A stretch of DNA of 64,000 nt, taken from NCBI RefSeq assembly GCF_014200405.1, contig NZ_JACHBQ010000001.1, positions 4,092,001 to 4,156,000 of the forward strand, written 5' to 3'. The stretch comes from Cryobacterium roopkundense. GTDB lineage: Bacteria > Actinomycetota > Actinomycetes > Actinomycetales > Microbacteriaceae. Numbering within the stretch: the stretch's first letter is position 1; each line of letters begins with the position of its first letter. The position numbers were made by a program, and so were the translations under genes. Positions 51,043-59,022 of this stretch are shown in pieces. The notes below the pieces were generated by a model. The model ran no database searches and was not told the origin of the DNA. It saw nothing but the letters and a program-made list of their open reading frames with translations.

Positions 51043-51939
51043 TCAGGCGTGCGCGTCGCAGGCCGGAGCTGCGAGGGCAACGCATGGCTCGCATGCCACG
51101 AGCTGCTCGCGGCAGGACACCTCGCGGCAGTTGAGCATGTGGCGGGTCGGCTCGTCGCACACCCTGCAGTGCCCGACCACCGCCGTGTGGTCGCTGAAAT
51201 CGAGCGACATGCGTCGGTCGAACACATAGAGCGAGCCGTCCCACAGCCCGTCGTCGCCGTAGGCCTCGCCGTAGCGCACGATGCCGCCCTCGAGCTGATA
51301 GACCTCGCCGAAACCACGCGACTTCATCAGGCCGCTCAGCACCTCACAACGGATGCCGCCCGTGCAGTAGGTGACCACGGGTTTGCCCTTGAGATGGTCG
51401 TACCTGCCGCTGTCGAGCTCGGCCACGAACTCCCGCGTGTTGGACACGTCGGGCACGACGGCGCCGCGGAACCGGCCGATTTCGGCCTCGAAGGCGTTGC
51501 GGCCGTCGAAAAACACCACGTCGTCCCCACGTTGCTCCACGAGTTCGTGCAGTGCGGCGGGGTCGAGCCGGGTTCCCCCGCCGACGACGCCATCGGCATC
51601 CACTGTCAACTCGCCTGGCGCACCGAAGCTTACGATTTCGTCGCGCACCTTCACCGCGAGTTTGGGGAAATCGAGGCTGAGACCGGCCGCGTCGAGCCCG
51701 GTGCCCTCGCTCCACTTGAAGTCGATGTTGCGGAAGGCCGGGTAATCGTGGGTCTTGCGAATGTAGCGCTTGAGGGCCGGCAGATCTCCGCCGAGAGTGC
51801 CGTTGAGGCCGTCGGCGGAGATGAGAATGCGGCCGCGCAGGCCGAGAGCCTCGCAGAGGTCGCGCTGCCAGAGCCGCACCGCGTCGGGGTCGGCGAGCGG
51901 CGTGAAGACGTAATAGAGCAGGATCTTCGGAATAGCCAC
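51043..51939 (-). CDS. trhO: tRNA uridine(34) hydroxylase TrhO (rhodanese-related)
   Basis: A 298-residue cytoplasmic protein of the TrhO/YceA family, which installs 5-hydroxyuridine at position 34 of certain tRNAs. An N-terminal acylphosphatase-like domain (residues 1-95) contains [20 protein letters not shown]. The rhodanese domain (about 115-215) has the active cysteine in [19 protein letters not shown] near residue 190. A C-terminal cysteine-rich tail ([22 protein letters not shown]) probably binds a metal. The GTG at 51939 is six bases after TAAAAT, so the transcript looks leaderless. It faces away from the PEBP-like gene. Confidence 0.93.
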   Translation of the reverse strand: MAIPKILLYYVFTPLADPDAVRLWQRDLCEALGLRGRILISADGLNGTLGGDLPALKRYIRKTHDYPAFRNIDFKWSEGTGLDAAGLSLDFPKLAVKVRDEIVSFGAPGELTVDADGVVGGGTRLDPAALHELVEQRGDDVVFFDGRNAFEAEIGRFRGAVVPDVSNTREFVAELDSGRYDHLKGKPVVTYCTGGIRCEVLSGLMKSRGFGEVYQLEGGIVRYGEAYGDDGLWDGSLYVFDRRMSLDFSDHTAVVGHCRVCDEPTRHMLNCREVSCREQLVACEPCVALAAPACDAHA

Positions 51940-51945
51940 CCAGTT

Positions 51946-51951
51946 ATTTTA
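51946..51951 (-). promoter_or_regulatory. -10 hexamer of a leaderless trhO promoter
   Basis: TAAAAT on the minus strand followed by AACTGG and the GTG at 51939. This is one of the clearest examples of the pattern in the window. Confidence 0.6.
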
Positions 51952-51964
51952 CGTGCAGGACGCC

Positions 51965-51970
51965 TAGGCT
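51965..51970 (+). promoter_or_regulatory. -10 hexamer upstream of the PEBP-like gene
   Basis: TAGGCT 21 bases upstream of the ATG at 51992, which also has GGAG four bases before it. Unlike its neighbours, this gene therefore has a conventional leader. Confidence 0.4.
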
Positions 51971-51991
51971 CTGGTCAACCATTGGAGCCCC

Positions 51992-52531
51992 ATGACGCAA
52001 GACCCGCTCGCCCGTTTCGGCGAAGTGCCGCAATTCACCCTCACGAGCACCGACATGACGGATGGACACCCTCTCTTGGCGCCGCAATACGGCGCGGGTG
52101 CCGGCGGGGCGGACGTCTCCCCCGAGCTGTCCTGGTCGGGATTCCCGGCCGAAACGAAGAGCTTCGCGGTCACGATGTACGACCCTGACGCCCCCACCGG
52201 CTCGGGATTCTGGCACTGGGCCGTCTGCAACCTGCCGGCATCCGTCACCTCGCTCGAGGCCGGCGCCGGAGCCCCAGGCGGTGCCTCGCTTCCCGCTGAG
52301 GCGCTTGTGCTGCCCAATGAAACGCGCCAGAGCGCTTTTGCGGGCGCCGGCCCGCCTCCCGGAACCGGCACGCACCGCTACCAGTTCGTGGTGCACGCCG
52401 TCGACATGGAGCTCCTCGACCTCGACCCGCGATCCACGCCGGGCGTGCTTGGCTTCAACCTGCATTTCCACACCCTGGCCCGGGCCGTTCTCGAGGCCAC
52501 CGGAGTAGCGGGCGGCGCGACAGTCGGATGA
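51992..52531 (+). CDS. YbhB/YbcL family Raf kinase inhibitor-like protein
   Basis: A 179-residue cytoplasmic protein of the phosphatidylethanolamine-binding (PEBP) fold, YbhB/YbcL branch. The family core is seen as VSPELSWSGFPAETKSFAVT (residues about 42-61), MYDPDAPTGSGFWHWAVCNL (62-81), with the ligand-pocket residues Asp-Pro-Asp-Ala and the His of WHW, then GTHRYQFVVHAVDMELLDL near 127. Bacterial relatives have no well-defined role. The ATG has GGAG upstream. It is a single-gene unit. Confidence 0.9.
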   Translation: MTQDPLARFGEVPQFTLTSTDMTDGHPLLAPQYGAGAGGADVSPELSWSGFPAETKSFAVTMYDPDAPTGSGFWHWAVCNLPASVTSLEAGAGAPGGASLPAEALVLPNETRQSAFAGAGPPPGTGTHRYQFVVHAVDMELLDLDPRSTPGVLGFNLHFHTLARAVLEATGVAGGATVG

Positions 52532-52639
52532 CGACAGTTCGGCCCTTGTTGGCGACCACCCGGCACCGCTTGTCCCCCAAATGGGGGTATTCACAGTGTT
52601 TGGGCGGGTGCCTCCCAGCGCCCCCACACACTGCGGAGT

Positions 52640-52645
52640 TAACCT
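52640..52645 (+). promoter_or_regulatory. -10 hexamer of a leaderless promoter (esterase gene)
   Basis: TAACCT followed by CAGTTC and the GTG at 52652. Confidence 0.5.
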
Positions 52646-52651
52646 CAGTTC

Positions 52652-53689
52652 GTGAGAAAGCCCCGCAATTCCACCAAAGAAACCGGCCTCTCCCGGGTTC
52701 CGGTCTGGGTGTGGCGGGCTCTCATGCTGCGCCTGCCCGAGAATGACGCCACGCGCGTTCGGGCTAAGTCGATCGACACTGTGGAGTATCACCTCGACAT
52801 CGACTACGTGGGCGACGAAAAACGCGATCACCGCCTCGACGTGATGGTGCCGCACGATAGCACCGAGTCTCTTCCCGTGTACATCTACTTTCACGGCGGC
52901 GGCTGGACCTCCGGCGACAAGGCCCCGCTCACCAAATACTGCGCGAGCCAGGCCAGGGAAGGCATGGTGGTCGTGAACGCGAACTACCGGATGGCGCCCC
53001 GGGTGCAGCTTTCACACATGATGCAGGACGGCAACGACGTGCTCGACTGGGTCGTACGCAACATCACGGAATTCGGCGGCGACCCCTCCCGCATCGTGCT
53101 CGGTGGCGATTCCGCGGGCGGCCACATCGCGGCTCTGCTCACAGCCTCGGCTTTCGAGCCCGAACTCGCCAAGTACTACGGCATCGAGCCGCACGTGGAC
53201 CGCACGAACCTGCTCGGGCTCGTGCAGCACTGCAGCATTGCCGACTTCTCGGTGATGTTCGAGCGCGGTTTCGTGCTGAGCCTCAACTTTCTGCGCATGC
53301 TGCTGCCCGAGAACGGCCGCGGCCTGCACCTGCGCAGCGCCGCCCGGTTCATGTCGCCGATCGAATGGCTCGACGGCGGGTTCCCTCCTGTGTTCATCAC
53401 GACCTCGGAACGCGACTATTTCTACCGCGCCAACCTCAACTTCATTGACGCCCTGCGCAGCAAGTCGATCCTCGTCGACACCCTGATTTACGCGCGCAAC
53501 CGGGTGAATACCCGTCACACCTGGCAACAGGACTCCAAGCATCCCGAGTCGCAGGAGGTCTACCGCCGCCTCGGCGACTTCGTGCGCAGGGTCGCACCGC
53601 GCCCGGTGGCAGCGGTGGCCGCCGTCGCGGCCGTGCTTCCCGCACTCCCCGCGCTCGTTGCGGACACGCTCGTTCCCCGGGCCCTGTAG
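52652..53689 (+). CDS. Alpha/beta hydrolase fold esterase (HSL-like)
   Basis: A 345-residue esterase-type hydrolase of the hormone-sensitive lipase/acetyl esterase group. The oxyanion motif is VYIYFHGGGWTSGDKAP near residue 70, and the nucleophile elbow is LGGDSAGGHIAAL near residue 152. A likely catalytic His is in NTRHTWQQDSKHPESQEV near residue 295. No signal peptide is seen. The substrate is probably a short acyl ester. The GTG at 52652 is leaderless by spacing to TAACCT. The last 25 residues are a hydrophobic Val/Ala/Pro stretch of unclear role. It is followed after 18 bases by the DUF2809 gene. Confidence 0.87.
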   Translation: MRKPRNSTKETGLSRVPVWVWRALMLRLPENDATRVRAKSIDTVEYHLDIDYVGDEKRDHRLDVMVPHDSTESLPVYIYFHGGGWTSGDKAPLTKYCASQAREGMVVVNANYRMAPRVQLSHMMQDGNDVLDWVVRNITEFGGDPSRIVLGGDSAGGHIAALLTASAFEPELAKYYGIEPHVDRTNLLGLVQHCSIADFSVMFERGFVLSLNFLRMLLPENGRGLHLRSAARFMSPIEWLDGGFPPVFITTSERDYFYRANLNFIDALRSKSILVDTLIYARNRVNTRHTWQQDSKHPESQEVYRRLGDFVRRVAPRPVAAVAAVAAVLPALPALVADTLVPRAL

Positions 53690-53695
53690 CCCCGG

Positions 53696-53701
53696 TAGGG
53701 T
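53696..53701 (+). promoter_or_regulatory. -10 hexamer of a leaderless promoter (DUF2809 gene)
   Basis: TAGGGT followed by TCACGT and the GTG at 53708. It starts only seven bases after the esterase stop. Confidence 0.5.
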
Positions 53702-53707
53702 TCACGT

Positions 53708-54130
53708 GTGCAACGTGAATGGGTGAGACAGCGGATCGCGCGGCGCCGGCTTGCCCTGTTCGCCGCCGGTGCGCTCGTGGTCGCGGTCGGTCTGGCCGTC
53801 CACTTCCAGGCCGGCGGGACCGCGGCGAGCCTCGCGGCCGACGCCCTGTATGCCGCGTTGGTCTACCTGATCGTGGCGTTCCTCGCGCCGCGCTCGGCGC
53901 CTGTGCGCGTCGCCGCGACGGCGGCGGGGTTGTGCGTCGTCGTGGAACTGTTCCAGCTCACCGGTGTGCCGAGCCTTCTGGCCGAGGCCTGGCCGCCAAC
54001 GGCACTCGTGCTCGGCACGACTTTCGTGGCCTGGGACCTCGTGGCTTACCTCGTCGGTGCAGCCCTCGCCGGGCTCGCTGACCGCATGGTGTCGTCGTGC
54101 GCTACCGTGAGGGCCGCGCGCGGGCGCTAA
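53708..54130 (+). CDS. DUF2809 family membrane protein
   Basis: A 140-residue protein with about four membrane helices and the DUF2809 pattern: GDALYAALVYLIVAFLAPR-like text (AADALYAALVYLIVAFLAPR, residues 44-63), VVVELFQLTGVPSLLAEAWP (near 78) and TFVAWDLVAYLVGAALAGL (near 100). The function is unknown. The GTG at 53708 is leaderless. The end overlaps the start of a GC-palindrome repeat, and the gene converges with the LysE-type exporter gene. Confidence 0.82.
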   Translation: MQREWVRQRIARRRLALFAAGALVVAVGLAVHFQAGGTAASLAADALYAALVYLIVAFLAPRSAPVRVAATAAGLCVVVELFQLTGVPSLLAEAWPPTALVLGTTFVAWDLVAYLVGAALAGLADRMVSSCATVRAARGR

Positions 54131-54159
54131 TGCGGCAGCGCGGCGCGATACCGGCGCGG
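54115..54159. repeat. GC-palindrome repeat, copy 5
   Basis: GCGCGCGGGCGCTAATGCGG followed by CAGCGCGGCGCGATACCGGC and GCGG. It covers the stop of the DUF2809 gene and lies between two convergent genes, as the other copies lie at gene ends. Confidence 0.5.
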
Positions 54160-54180
54160 CATTGCTACGACCGGGGCCGA

Positions 54181-54819
54181 TCAGCTCTGGGATCCGGTGA
54201 CGGCGAGCACGCCGCCGAGACCGATCATCATGGCGCCGCCCGTTGCCGACAGACCTTCGACACGCTTGGGGGACTTCGCGAACCAGTGGCGGGCCGCGCC
54301 GGCCGCGAGAGCCCAGGTACTGTCGCCGATGAAGGCGAGCACCACGAACACCAGGCCGAGGGTCAGCAGTTGCAGCACGACAGAGCCCGCGCCGTAGTCC
54401 ACGAACTGCGGTAGCACGGCCACGAAGAACACGAGCGACTTGGGGTTGCTCACCCCCACGACGAAGCCCTCCGCGAGCAGCCGCCGGCGCGACTTGTGCG
54501 CCAGGCTCACGCCCGACGCACCCATGGCCGAACGGCGATGCCGGATGGCCTGGATGCCGAGGTACACAATGTACGCGGCGCCGGCAAACTTGATGATCGT
54601 GAACACGACCACGGACTGCGCCACGATCGCGCCGAGACCGAGGGCGACGGCCAAGATGACCGGGATTAATCCGAGGGCGTTGCCGGCCACACTCAGAATG
54701 CCACCCCGGCGCCCGAGGGCCAGCGACCGCCCGATCACGAAGAGAACCGTGGGCCCCGGCAGGGCGATCAGCGCCACGGATGCGAGCGAGAAGGCCAGCA
54801 GATGAGGGAGGGAAACCAT
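54181..54819 (-). CDS. LysE family translocator
   Basis: A 212-residue membrane protein of the LysE/RhtB exporter family, which excretes amino acids or homoserine lactone. The first helix ends in ALIALPGPTVLFVIGRSLAL (residues 15-34), with the family GPTV core, and GRRGGILSVAGNALGL follows. Another family element is EGFVVGVSNPKSLVFFVAVL near residue 115. ATG 54819 is chosen because its spacing to TAACAT (five bases) suits a leaderless promoter, and earlier codons fall outside the family pattern. It is divergent from prpD. Confidence 0.9.
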   Translation of the reverse strand: MVSLPHLLAFSLASVALIALPGPTVLFVIGRSLALGRRGGILSVAGNALGLIPVILAVALGLGAIVAQSVVVFTIIKFAGAAYIVYLGIQAIRHRRSAMGASGVSLAHKSRRRLLAEGFVVGVSNPKSLVFFVAVLPQFVDYGAGSVVLQLLTLGLVFVVLAFIGDSTWALAAGAARHWFAKSPKRVEGLSATGGAMMIGLGGVLAVTGSQS

Positions 54820-54891
54820 ACTGAATGTTAGGCCTCCCGGCGGCTGCGCGTTGCACGAAAAATCCATGAACAATTCTCAGCTTCAACCGAG

Positions 54892-54897
54892 TAGATT
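54892..54897 (+). promoter_or_regulatory. -10 hexamer of a leaderless prpD promoter
   Basis: TAGATT followed by CTCTGT and the GTG at 54904. No ribosome site is seen. Confidence 0.55.
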
Positions 54898-54903
54898 CTC
54901 TGT

Positions 54904-56442
54904 GTGAAGTTTCACGAAGTTCGTGTACATCGAAGTGACGAGCATCTGGCCAGAGAGGGCCAGCTCGCCTGGAAGATCGCTCAGGTCGCGACCGACCCGG
55001 TACCGGTCACCCCTGCGGTCGCCGAGATGGTGATCAACCGCATCATCGACAACGCCGCGGTGGCCACGGCCTCGATCGTGCGCGACCCCGTCGTGGCAGC
55101 CAGGGCCCAGGCGCTCAGCCACCCGCGCTCCACCGGCGGCGACGGCGCCAACATCTTCGGAACGGATGCCGCCATCCGCGTGTCGCCGGAATGGGCGGCG
55201 TGGGCCAACGGCGTGGCCGTGCGCGAGCTCGACTTCCATGACACCTTCCTGGCCGCGGAGTACTCACACCCCGGGGACAACATCCCACCGATCCTGGCCG
55301 TGGCCCAGCACCTCGCGGCCACCCGCGGGCTCGGCGGCGGAGACCTGTTGCGCGGCATCGCCACCGGCTACGAGATCCAGATCGACCTCGTGAAGGCGAT
55401 CAACCTGCACGAGCACAAGATCGACCATGTCGCCCACCTCGGACCGTCGATGGCCGCCGGCATCGGCACCGTCCTTGGCCTCGACGAGCAGATCATCTAC
55501 CAGGCCGTCGGCCAGGCGTTGCACACCACCACAGCTACCCGGCAGTCCCGCAAGGGTGAGATCTCAAGTTGGAAGGCCTACGCCCCCGCGTTCGCCGGCA
55601 AGCTGGCGATCGAGGCTATCGACCGGGCCATGCGCGGCCAGACCAGCCCGACGCCCATCTACGAGGGGGAAGACGGCGTAATCGCCTGGCTCCTCGACGG
55701 CCCCGAGCACGTCTACGCTGTGGGCCTGCCCGACGCCGGCGAGGCGAAGCTCGCCATCCTCGACAGCTATACCAAGGAGTATTCGGCCGAATACCAGGCG
55801 CAGGCGTGGATCGACCTGGCCCGTCGGCTGCACCGCGACTACCCCGAAATCGCGGAGAACACCGACACGGTGGCATCCGTTGTGTTGTATACCTCGCATC
55901 ACACCCACGTGGTGATCGGCTCGGGCGCCCACGACCCGCAGAAGTACAACCCCGACGCGAGCCGGGAGACCCTCGACCATTCCATTCCCTATATTTTCGC
56001 GGTGGCCCTGCAAGACGGATGCTGGCACCAGGTCGATTCGTACGCCCCGGAGCGCGCCCACCGCCCCGACACCGTTGCGCTGTGGAACTGCGTCACGACC
56101 GTGGAAGACCCTGAATGGACCCGCCGCTACCATTCCACCGACATGAACGAGAAGGCCTTCGGGGGGCGGGTGGTGATCACCCTCGCCGACGGACGCACGA
56201 TCACGGACGAGATCGCGGTGGCGGACGCGCATCCGCTCGGGGCCCGGCCGTTCGCGCGCGCGCAGTACGTGGCCAAGTTCCGCGCGCTCGCCGATGACGT
56301 TCTCGAACCCGACGAGATCGAGAGATTCCTCGAGACGGCCCAGCGCCTGCCCGACCTCAGTGGGCCGGAGCTTCGCGGCCTCACCATCACCGCCCGGCGT
56401 GGTCTCGTGCACCCCGCCACGGACCCCAAAGGCTTGTTCTAA
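54904..56442 (+). CDS. prpD: 2-methylcitrate dehydratase PrpD (MmgE/PrpD family)
   Basis: A 512-residue cytoplasmic enzyme of the MmgE/PrpD family, which dehydrates 2-methylcitrate to 2-methyl-cis-aconitate in propionate breakdown. Family text: [20 protein letters not shown] (near residue 105), [40 protein letters not shown] (near 195) and [20 protein letters not shown]. The start GTG is leaderless. It is followed after 47 bases by prpC, but prpB, which usually completes the set, is not here. A GTGAAGTTTCAC near-palindrome covers the first codons and could be a regulator site. Confidence 0.92.
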   Translation: MKFHEVRVHRSDEHLAREGQLAWKIAQVATDPVPVTPAVAEMVINRIIDNAAVATASIVRDPVVAARAQALSHPRSTGGDGANIFGTDAAIRVSPEWAAWANGVAVRELDFHDTFLAAEYSHPGDNIPPILAVAQHLAATRGLGGGDLLRGIATGYEIQIDLVKAINLHEHKIDHVAHLGPSMAAGIGTVLGLDEQIIYQAVGQALHTTTATRQSRKGEISSWKAYAPAFAGKLAIEAIDRAMRGQTSPTPIYEGEDGVIAWLLDGPEHVYAVGLPDAGEAKLAILDSYTKEYSAEYQAQAWIDLARRLHRDYPEIAENTDTVASVVLYTSHHTHVVIGSGAHDPQKYNPDASRETLDHSIPYIFAVALQDGCWHQVDSYAPERAHRPDTVALWNCVTTVEDPEWTRRYHSTDMNEKAFGGRVVITLADGRTITDEIAVADAHPLGARPFARAQYVAKFRALADDVLEPDEIERFLETAQRLPDLSGPELRGLTITARRGLVHPATDPKGLF

Positions 56443-56489
56443 CACGACCCAATCCGGCCCCACCTTGCCGCACCGCCGAAGGGAGCATC

Positions 56490-57620
56490 ATGAGCGACTC
56501 AGCCACCACCGAGCCTCGCATTTTCAAGGGGCTGGCCGGGGTCCCGGTCGATGTCACGGCCATCTCGATGGTCAACTCCGACACGAATTCGTTGCTCTAT
56601 CGGGGGTACCCGGTGCAGCAGCTCGCCACGCGCTGCAGCGTGGAGCAGGTGGCGCTGCTGCTCTGGGACGGCGAGCTGCCCACGCCCGAGCGGCTGGCCG
56701 AGTTCCAGCTGGAAGAACGTTCGAACCGTGCGCTCGCGCCCAACGTGCTGCGCGCAGTGGATGACCTGCCGCTGACAACGCATCCGATGGACGTCTGCCG
56801 CACAGCCGTGAGCATCCTCGGCGCCAACGATATGGACGCCGGCAGCAATTCCACCGCACACAACCTGCGCAAGGCACGGCACCTGTTCGCGCAGCTGCCG
56901 GCGATCGTGGCGTACGACCAGCGCCGTCGCCACGGGCTGGCCCTCGTGGAGCCGCGAAATGACCTCGACTACACCGAGAATTTTCTGTACATGACCTTCG
57001 GAGCGGTGCCGGAGCCCGAGGTGGTCGCGGCTTTCCGCACGTCGCTCGTGCTCTACGCCGAGCACTCCTTCAACGCCTCCACCTTTGCCGCGCGGGTGAT
57101 CGCGTCCACGCTCTCCGACATGCACTCGGCTGTCACGGGCGCGATCGGCGCCCTCAAGGGACCGCTGCACGGCGGTGCCAACGAGGCCGTGATGTACACC
57201 TTTGACGAGATCGGAACGCCCGACCGGGTGGCTGCCTGGCTCGACGAGACGCTCGCGAGCAAACGCAAGGTGATGGGTTTCGGGCACCGCGTCTACAAGC
57301 ACGGCGACTCCAGGGTGCCCACCATGCGGGCCGCGATGGTGACGATGCTCGAGCACTTCGACAGGCCGGACCTGCTCGAGATGTACATGAACCTTGAGGA
57401 GGCGATGGCGGCGCGCACGGGCATTCTGCCGAACGTGGACTACCCCACGGGCCCCGCCTACCACGTGATGGGCTTCGACACCGAGACGTTCACGCCCATC
57501 TTCGTGGCCGCGCGCGTCATCGGCTGGACCGCCCACGTGTCGGAGCAGCTCGCCGCGAATGCGCTCATCCGCCCGCTGTCGGTCTACGTCGGGGCCGCCC
57601 AGCGCGATCTGCCCGCCTAG
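56490..57620 (+). CDS. prpC: 2-methylcitrate synthase/citrate synthase
   Basis: A 376-residue cytoplasmic citrate-synthase-fold enzyme that joins propionyl-CoA and oxaloacetate to 2-methylcitrate. Catalytic sites are GPLHGGANEAVMYTFDEIG (first His, near residue 230) and KVMGFGHRVYKHGDSRVP (second His, near 265), with the catalytic Asp in FDTETFTPIFVAARVIGW-like text near 330. The length and the N-terminal KGLAGVPVDVTAISMV fit the methylcitrate-synthase/short citrate-synthase group. Its position after prpD gives the name; it may also use acetyl-CoA. Some 240 bases of repeat-bearing DNA follow. Confidence 0.92.
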   Translation: MSDSATTEPRIFKGLAGVPVDVTAISMVNSDTNSLLYRGYPVQQLATRCSVEQVALLLWDGELPTPERLAEFQLEERSNRALAPNVLRAVDDLPLTTHPMDVCRTAVSILGANDMDAGSNSTAHNLRKARHLFAQLPAIVAYDQRRRHGLALVEPRNDLDYTENFLYMTFGAVPEPEVVAAFRTSLVLYAEHSFNASTFAARVIASTLSDMHSAVTGAIGALKGPLHGGANEAVMYTFDEIGTPDRVAAWLDETLASKRKVMGFGHRVYKHGDSRVPTMRAAMVTMLEHFDRPDLLEMYMNLEEAMAARTGILPNVDYPTGPAYHVMGFDTETFTPIFVAARVIGWTAHVSEQLAANALIRPLSVYVGAAQRDLPA

Positions 57621-57684
57621 GGAGTGTCTCACGGGGTCTGCTCAGCTTCCCCCTCCCGCTTCCCGCTGGTGTTCCGCTCGTCTT

Positions 57685-57807
57685 CCGCTGGTCGAGGCGC
57701 GACGAAGGAGCGATCGAGACCCCGCGACCCGAACCTCGGACCGCACTCGGGTCTGAGGAACGTCTCGCCAGGTCTCGATCGCTCGTGCCTCGCGCCTCGA
57801 CCGGCGG
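57685..57807. repeat. 123-bp MITE-like element, copy 2
   Basis: Begins CCGCTGGTCGAGGCGCG and ends CGCGCCTCGACCGGCGG, with 37-bp terminal inverted repeats matching at about 33 positions. It is the inverted counterpart of the element at 34244-34366, same length, with about 10 differences. It fills the spacer between prpC and the thioesterase gene. A 28-base unit at its right end is duplicated (57781-57838). Confidence 0.75.
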
Positions 57808-57838
57808 GGTGCTCGTGCCTCGCGCCTCGACCGGCGGG
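57781..57838. repeat. Tandem duplication of a 28-base unit
   Basis: GCTCGTGCCTCGCGCCTCGA plus CCGGCGGG occurs at 57781-57808 and again, unchanged, at 57811-57838, period 30. The unit is the right inverted-repeat end of the 123-bp element; duplication of only one end suggests replication slippage. Confidence 0.7.
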
Positions 57839-57845
57839 TCGCCGA

Positions 57846-57851
57846 TAGCAT
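57846..57851 (+). promoter_or_regulatory. -10 hexamer of a leaderless promoter (thioesterase gene)
   Basis: TAGCAT followed by CGCAGC and the ATG at 57858. The promoter begins just past the repeat, so the repeat has not displaced it. Confidence 0.5.
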
Positions 57852-57857
57852 CGCAGC

Positions 57858-58418
57858 ATGCATATGTTCTTTCGTACTCTCTTGCACTCCCTGCTGTCCC
57901 GCTTCGGCCCGAGGCTCGGCCACTACGACGTGGCGCGCACCCGCTTCATCACGTCTCCGACCGACCTCGATATTCTGCGCCATATGAACAACGGCGTGTA
58001 CCTGTCGATTATGGATGTGGCCCGCTTCGACATGCTGCACCGCACGGGGGTCTGGAAGATCTTCGTCGAGCGAGGCTGGTACCCGGTGGTCGTGGCCGAA
58101 ACGATGAGCTTTCGCAAGTCCCTCACCGTGGGGCAGCGGTTTACCGTGGAGTCGCGCATCCTCGGTTTCGACGCGAAGGCCGTCTATGTGGAGCAGCGCT
58201 TTGTTCGACCGGATGCCGCGGGCGAGCCCGAGATTTACGCACACGGGTTCATCCGTGGTCGCTTTCTCAAGCGCACCGGCGGCGTGGTTCCCATGGAAGA
58301 GCTGCTGGAGGCGGTGGGAATGCCCGAGAACGTCACCGTTCCCGCCTGGCTGCTGGAGTGGAGCGACGACGTGGCCATGCCGGCCACCCGCGCCCCGGCC
58401 CCGAGCATCTGGGAGTAG
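57858..58418 (+). CDS. Acyl-CoA thioesterase (hotdog fold)
   Basis: A 186-residue cytoplasmic protein of the 4HBT/hotdog group. The core reads TRFITSPTDLDILRHMNNGV near residue 32 (Asp, His and Asn at usual active-site positions), YLSIMDVARFDMLHRTG and SFRKSLTVGQRFTVESRILG. FVRPDAAGEPEIYAHGFIRG precedes the C-terminal helix. Actinobacterial relatives hydrolyse acyl-CoA thioesters. ATG 57858 has a leaderless-type spacing; a second ATG two codons later is an alternative. It converges with the SRPBCC gene. Confidence 0.85.
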   Translation: MHMFFRTLLHSLLSRFGPRLGHYDVARTRFITSPTDLDILRHMNNGVYLSIMDVARFDMLHRTGVWKIFVERGWYPVVVAETMSFRKSLTVGQRFTVESRILGFDAKAVYVEQRFVRPDAAGEPEIYAHGFIRGRFLKRTGGVVPMEELLEAVGMPENVTVPAWLLEWSDDVAMPATRAPAPSIWE

Positions 58419-58430
58419 CCCGCGAGCTGC

Positions 58431-58937
58431 CTACCGCGTGCGGGCGGGCAGGATCATGTCCTTGTAGGCCTGCGCGAGCGCGGGATAGTAGCCGTCCCAG
58501 GTGGGCAGCGGGCGTCCGGCCCGGTAGGCGACGAGTCGGTCGAGGTAGTAGTCCCAACCCGGGCCGACGGTGGCGGCCTCTGCCGGATTGCGGAGTCGTT
58601 GCCCGAAGGTGAGGGTGGTCATTCCGTTGCCCTCGACCAGGTGGAACAGGGCGCGCCAGGCGTCTTCGCCCTCGCCGAAGTCGCCGAGGAACCGGTGCGG
58701 TGCGCTGCATTCGAGAATCGTCACGTACTGGGCCTGCGCCTCGGGCTCGGCCGACATGCGAAACTTGGCGGCGCCGGTGTTGGGGGCGCCCGTGAGCGTG
58801 CCGATCCACTTCTCGAGCTCGGCCGGCCGGGTCATGGTGGCCCACACGTCGTCCGGGATCGCCGTGAACAGTCGATCCATCATGAGATACAGTCCGTCGT
58901 CGCGATGGACGAGCCGTCCGGTGGCCTTGCCTGTCAT
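58431..58937 (-). CDS. SRPBCC domain-containing protein (AHSA1-like)
   Basis: A 168-residue protein with the START/Bet-v-1 fold of the AHSA1-like group. The opening LVHRDDGLYLMMDRLFTAIP leads to DDVWATMTRPAELEKWIGTL (residues 29-48), the usual ligand-cavity start. FRMSAEPEAQAQYVTILECS, then HRFLGDFGEGEDAWRALFHL follow, and GPGWDYYLDRLVAYRAG near the end. Such proteins bind hydrophobic ligands or act as chaperone-like factors; nothing specific can be said. ATG 58937 follows GGGAGGAA. It lies 85 bases downstream of the oxidoreductase stop on the same strand, so the two may share a transcript. Confidence 0.85.
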   Translation of the reverse strand: MTGKATGRLVHRDDGLYLMMDRLFTAIPDDVWATMTRPAELEKWIGTLTGAPNTGAAKFRMSAEPEAQAQYVTILECSAPHRFLGDFGEGEDAWRALFHLVEGNGMTTLTFGQRLRNPAEAATVGPGWDYYLDRLVAYRAGRPLPTWDGYYPALAQAYKDMILPARTR

Positions 58938-59022
58938 GATTTCCTCCCAGCTGAGTGACACACGATCTTTCCCACAGGCTAGGCCCCTTTCCGCTTCACT
59001 GCCAGCATCGTTTGTGGGGGCG

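Noticed and set aside
56499..57632. Leftward open frame (377 codons) opposite prpC
   Set aside because: Antisense shadow: biased composition, no domain, and prpC on the other strand is complete with its catalytic motifs.
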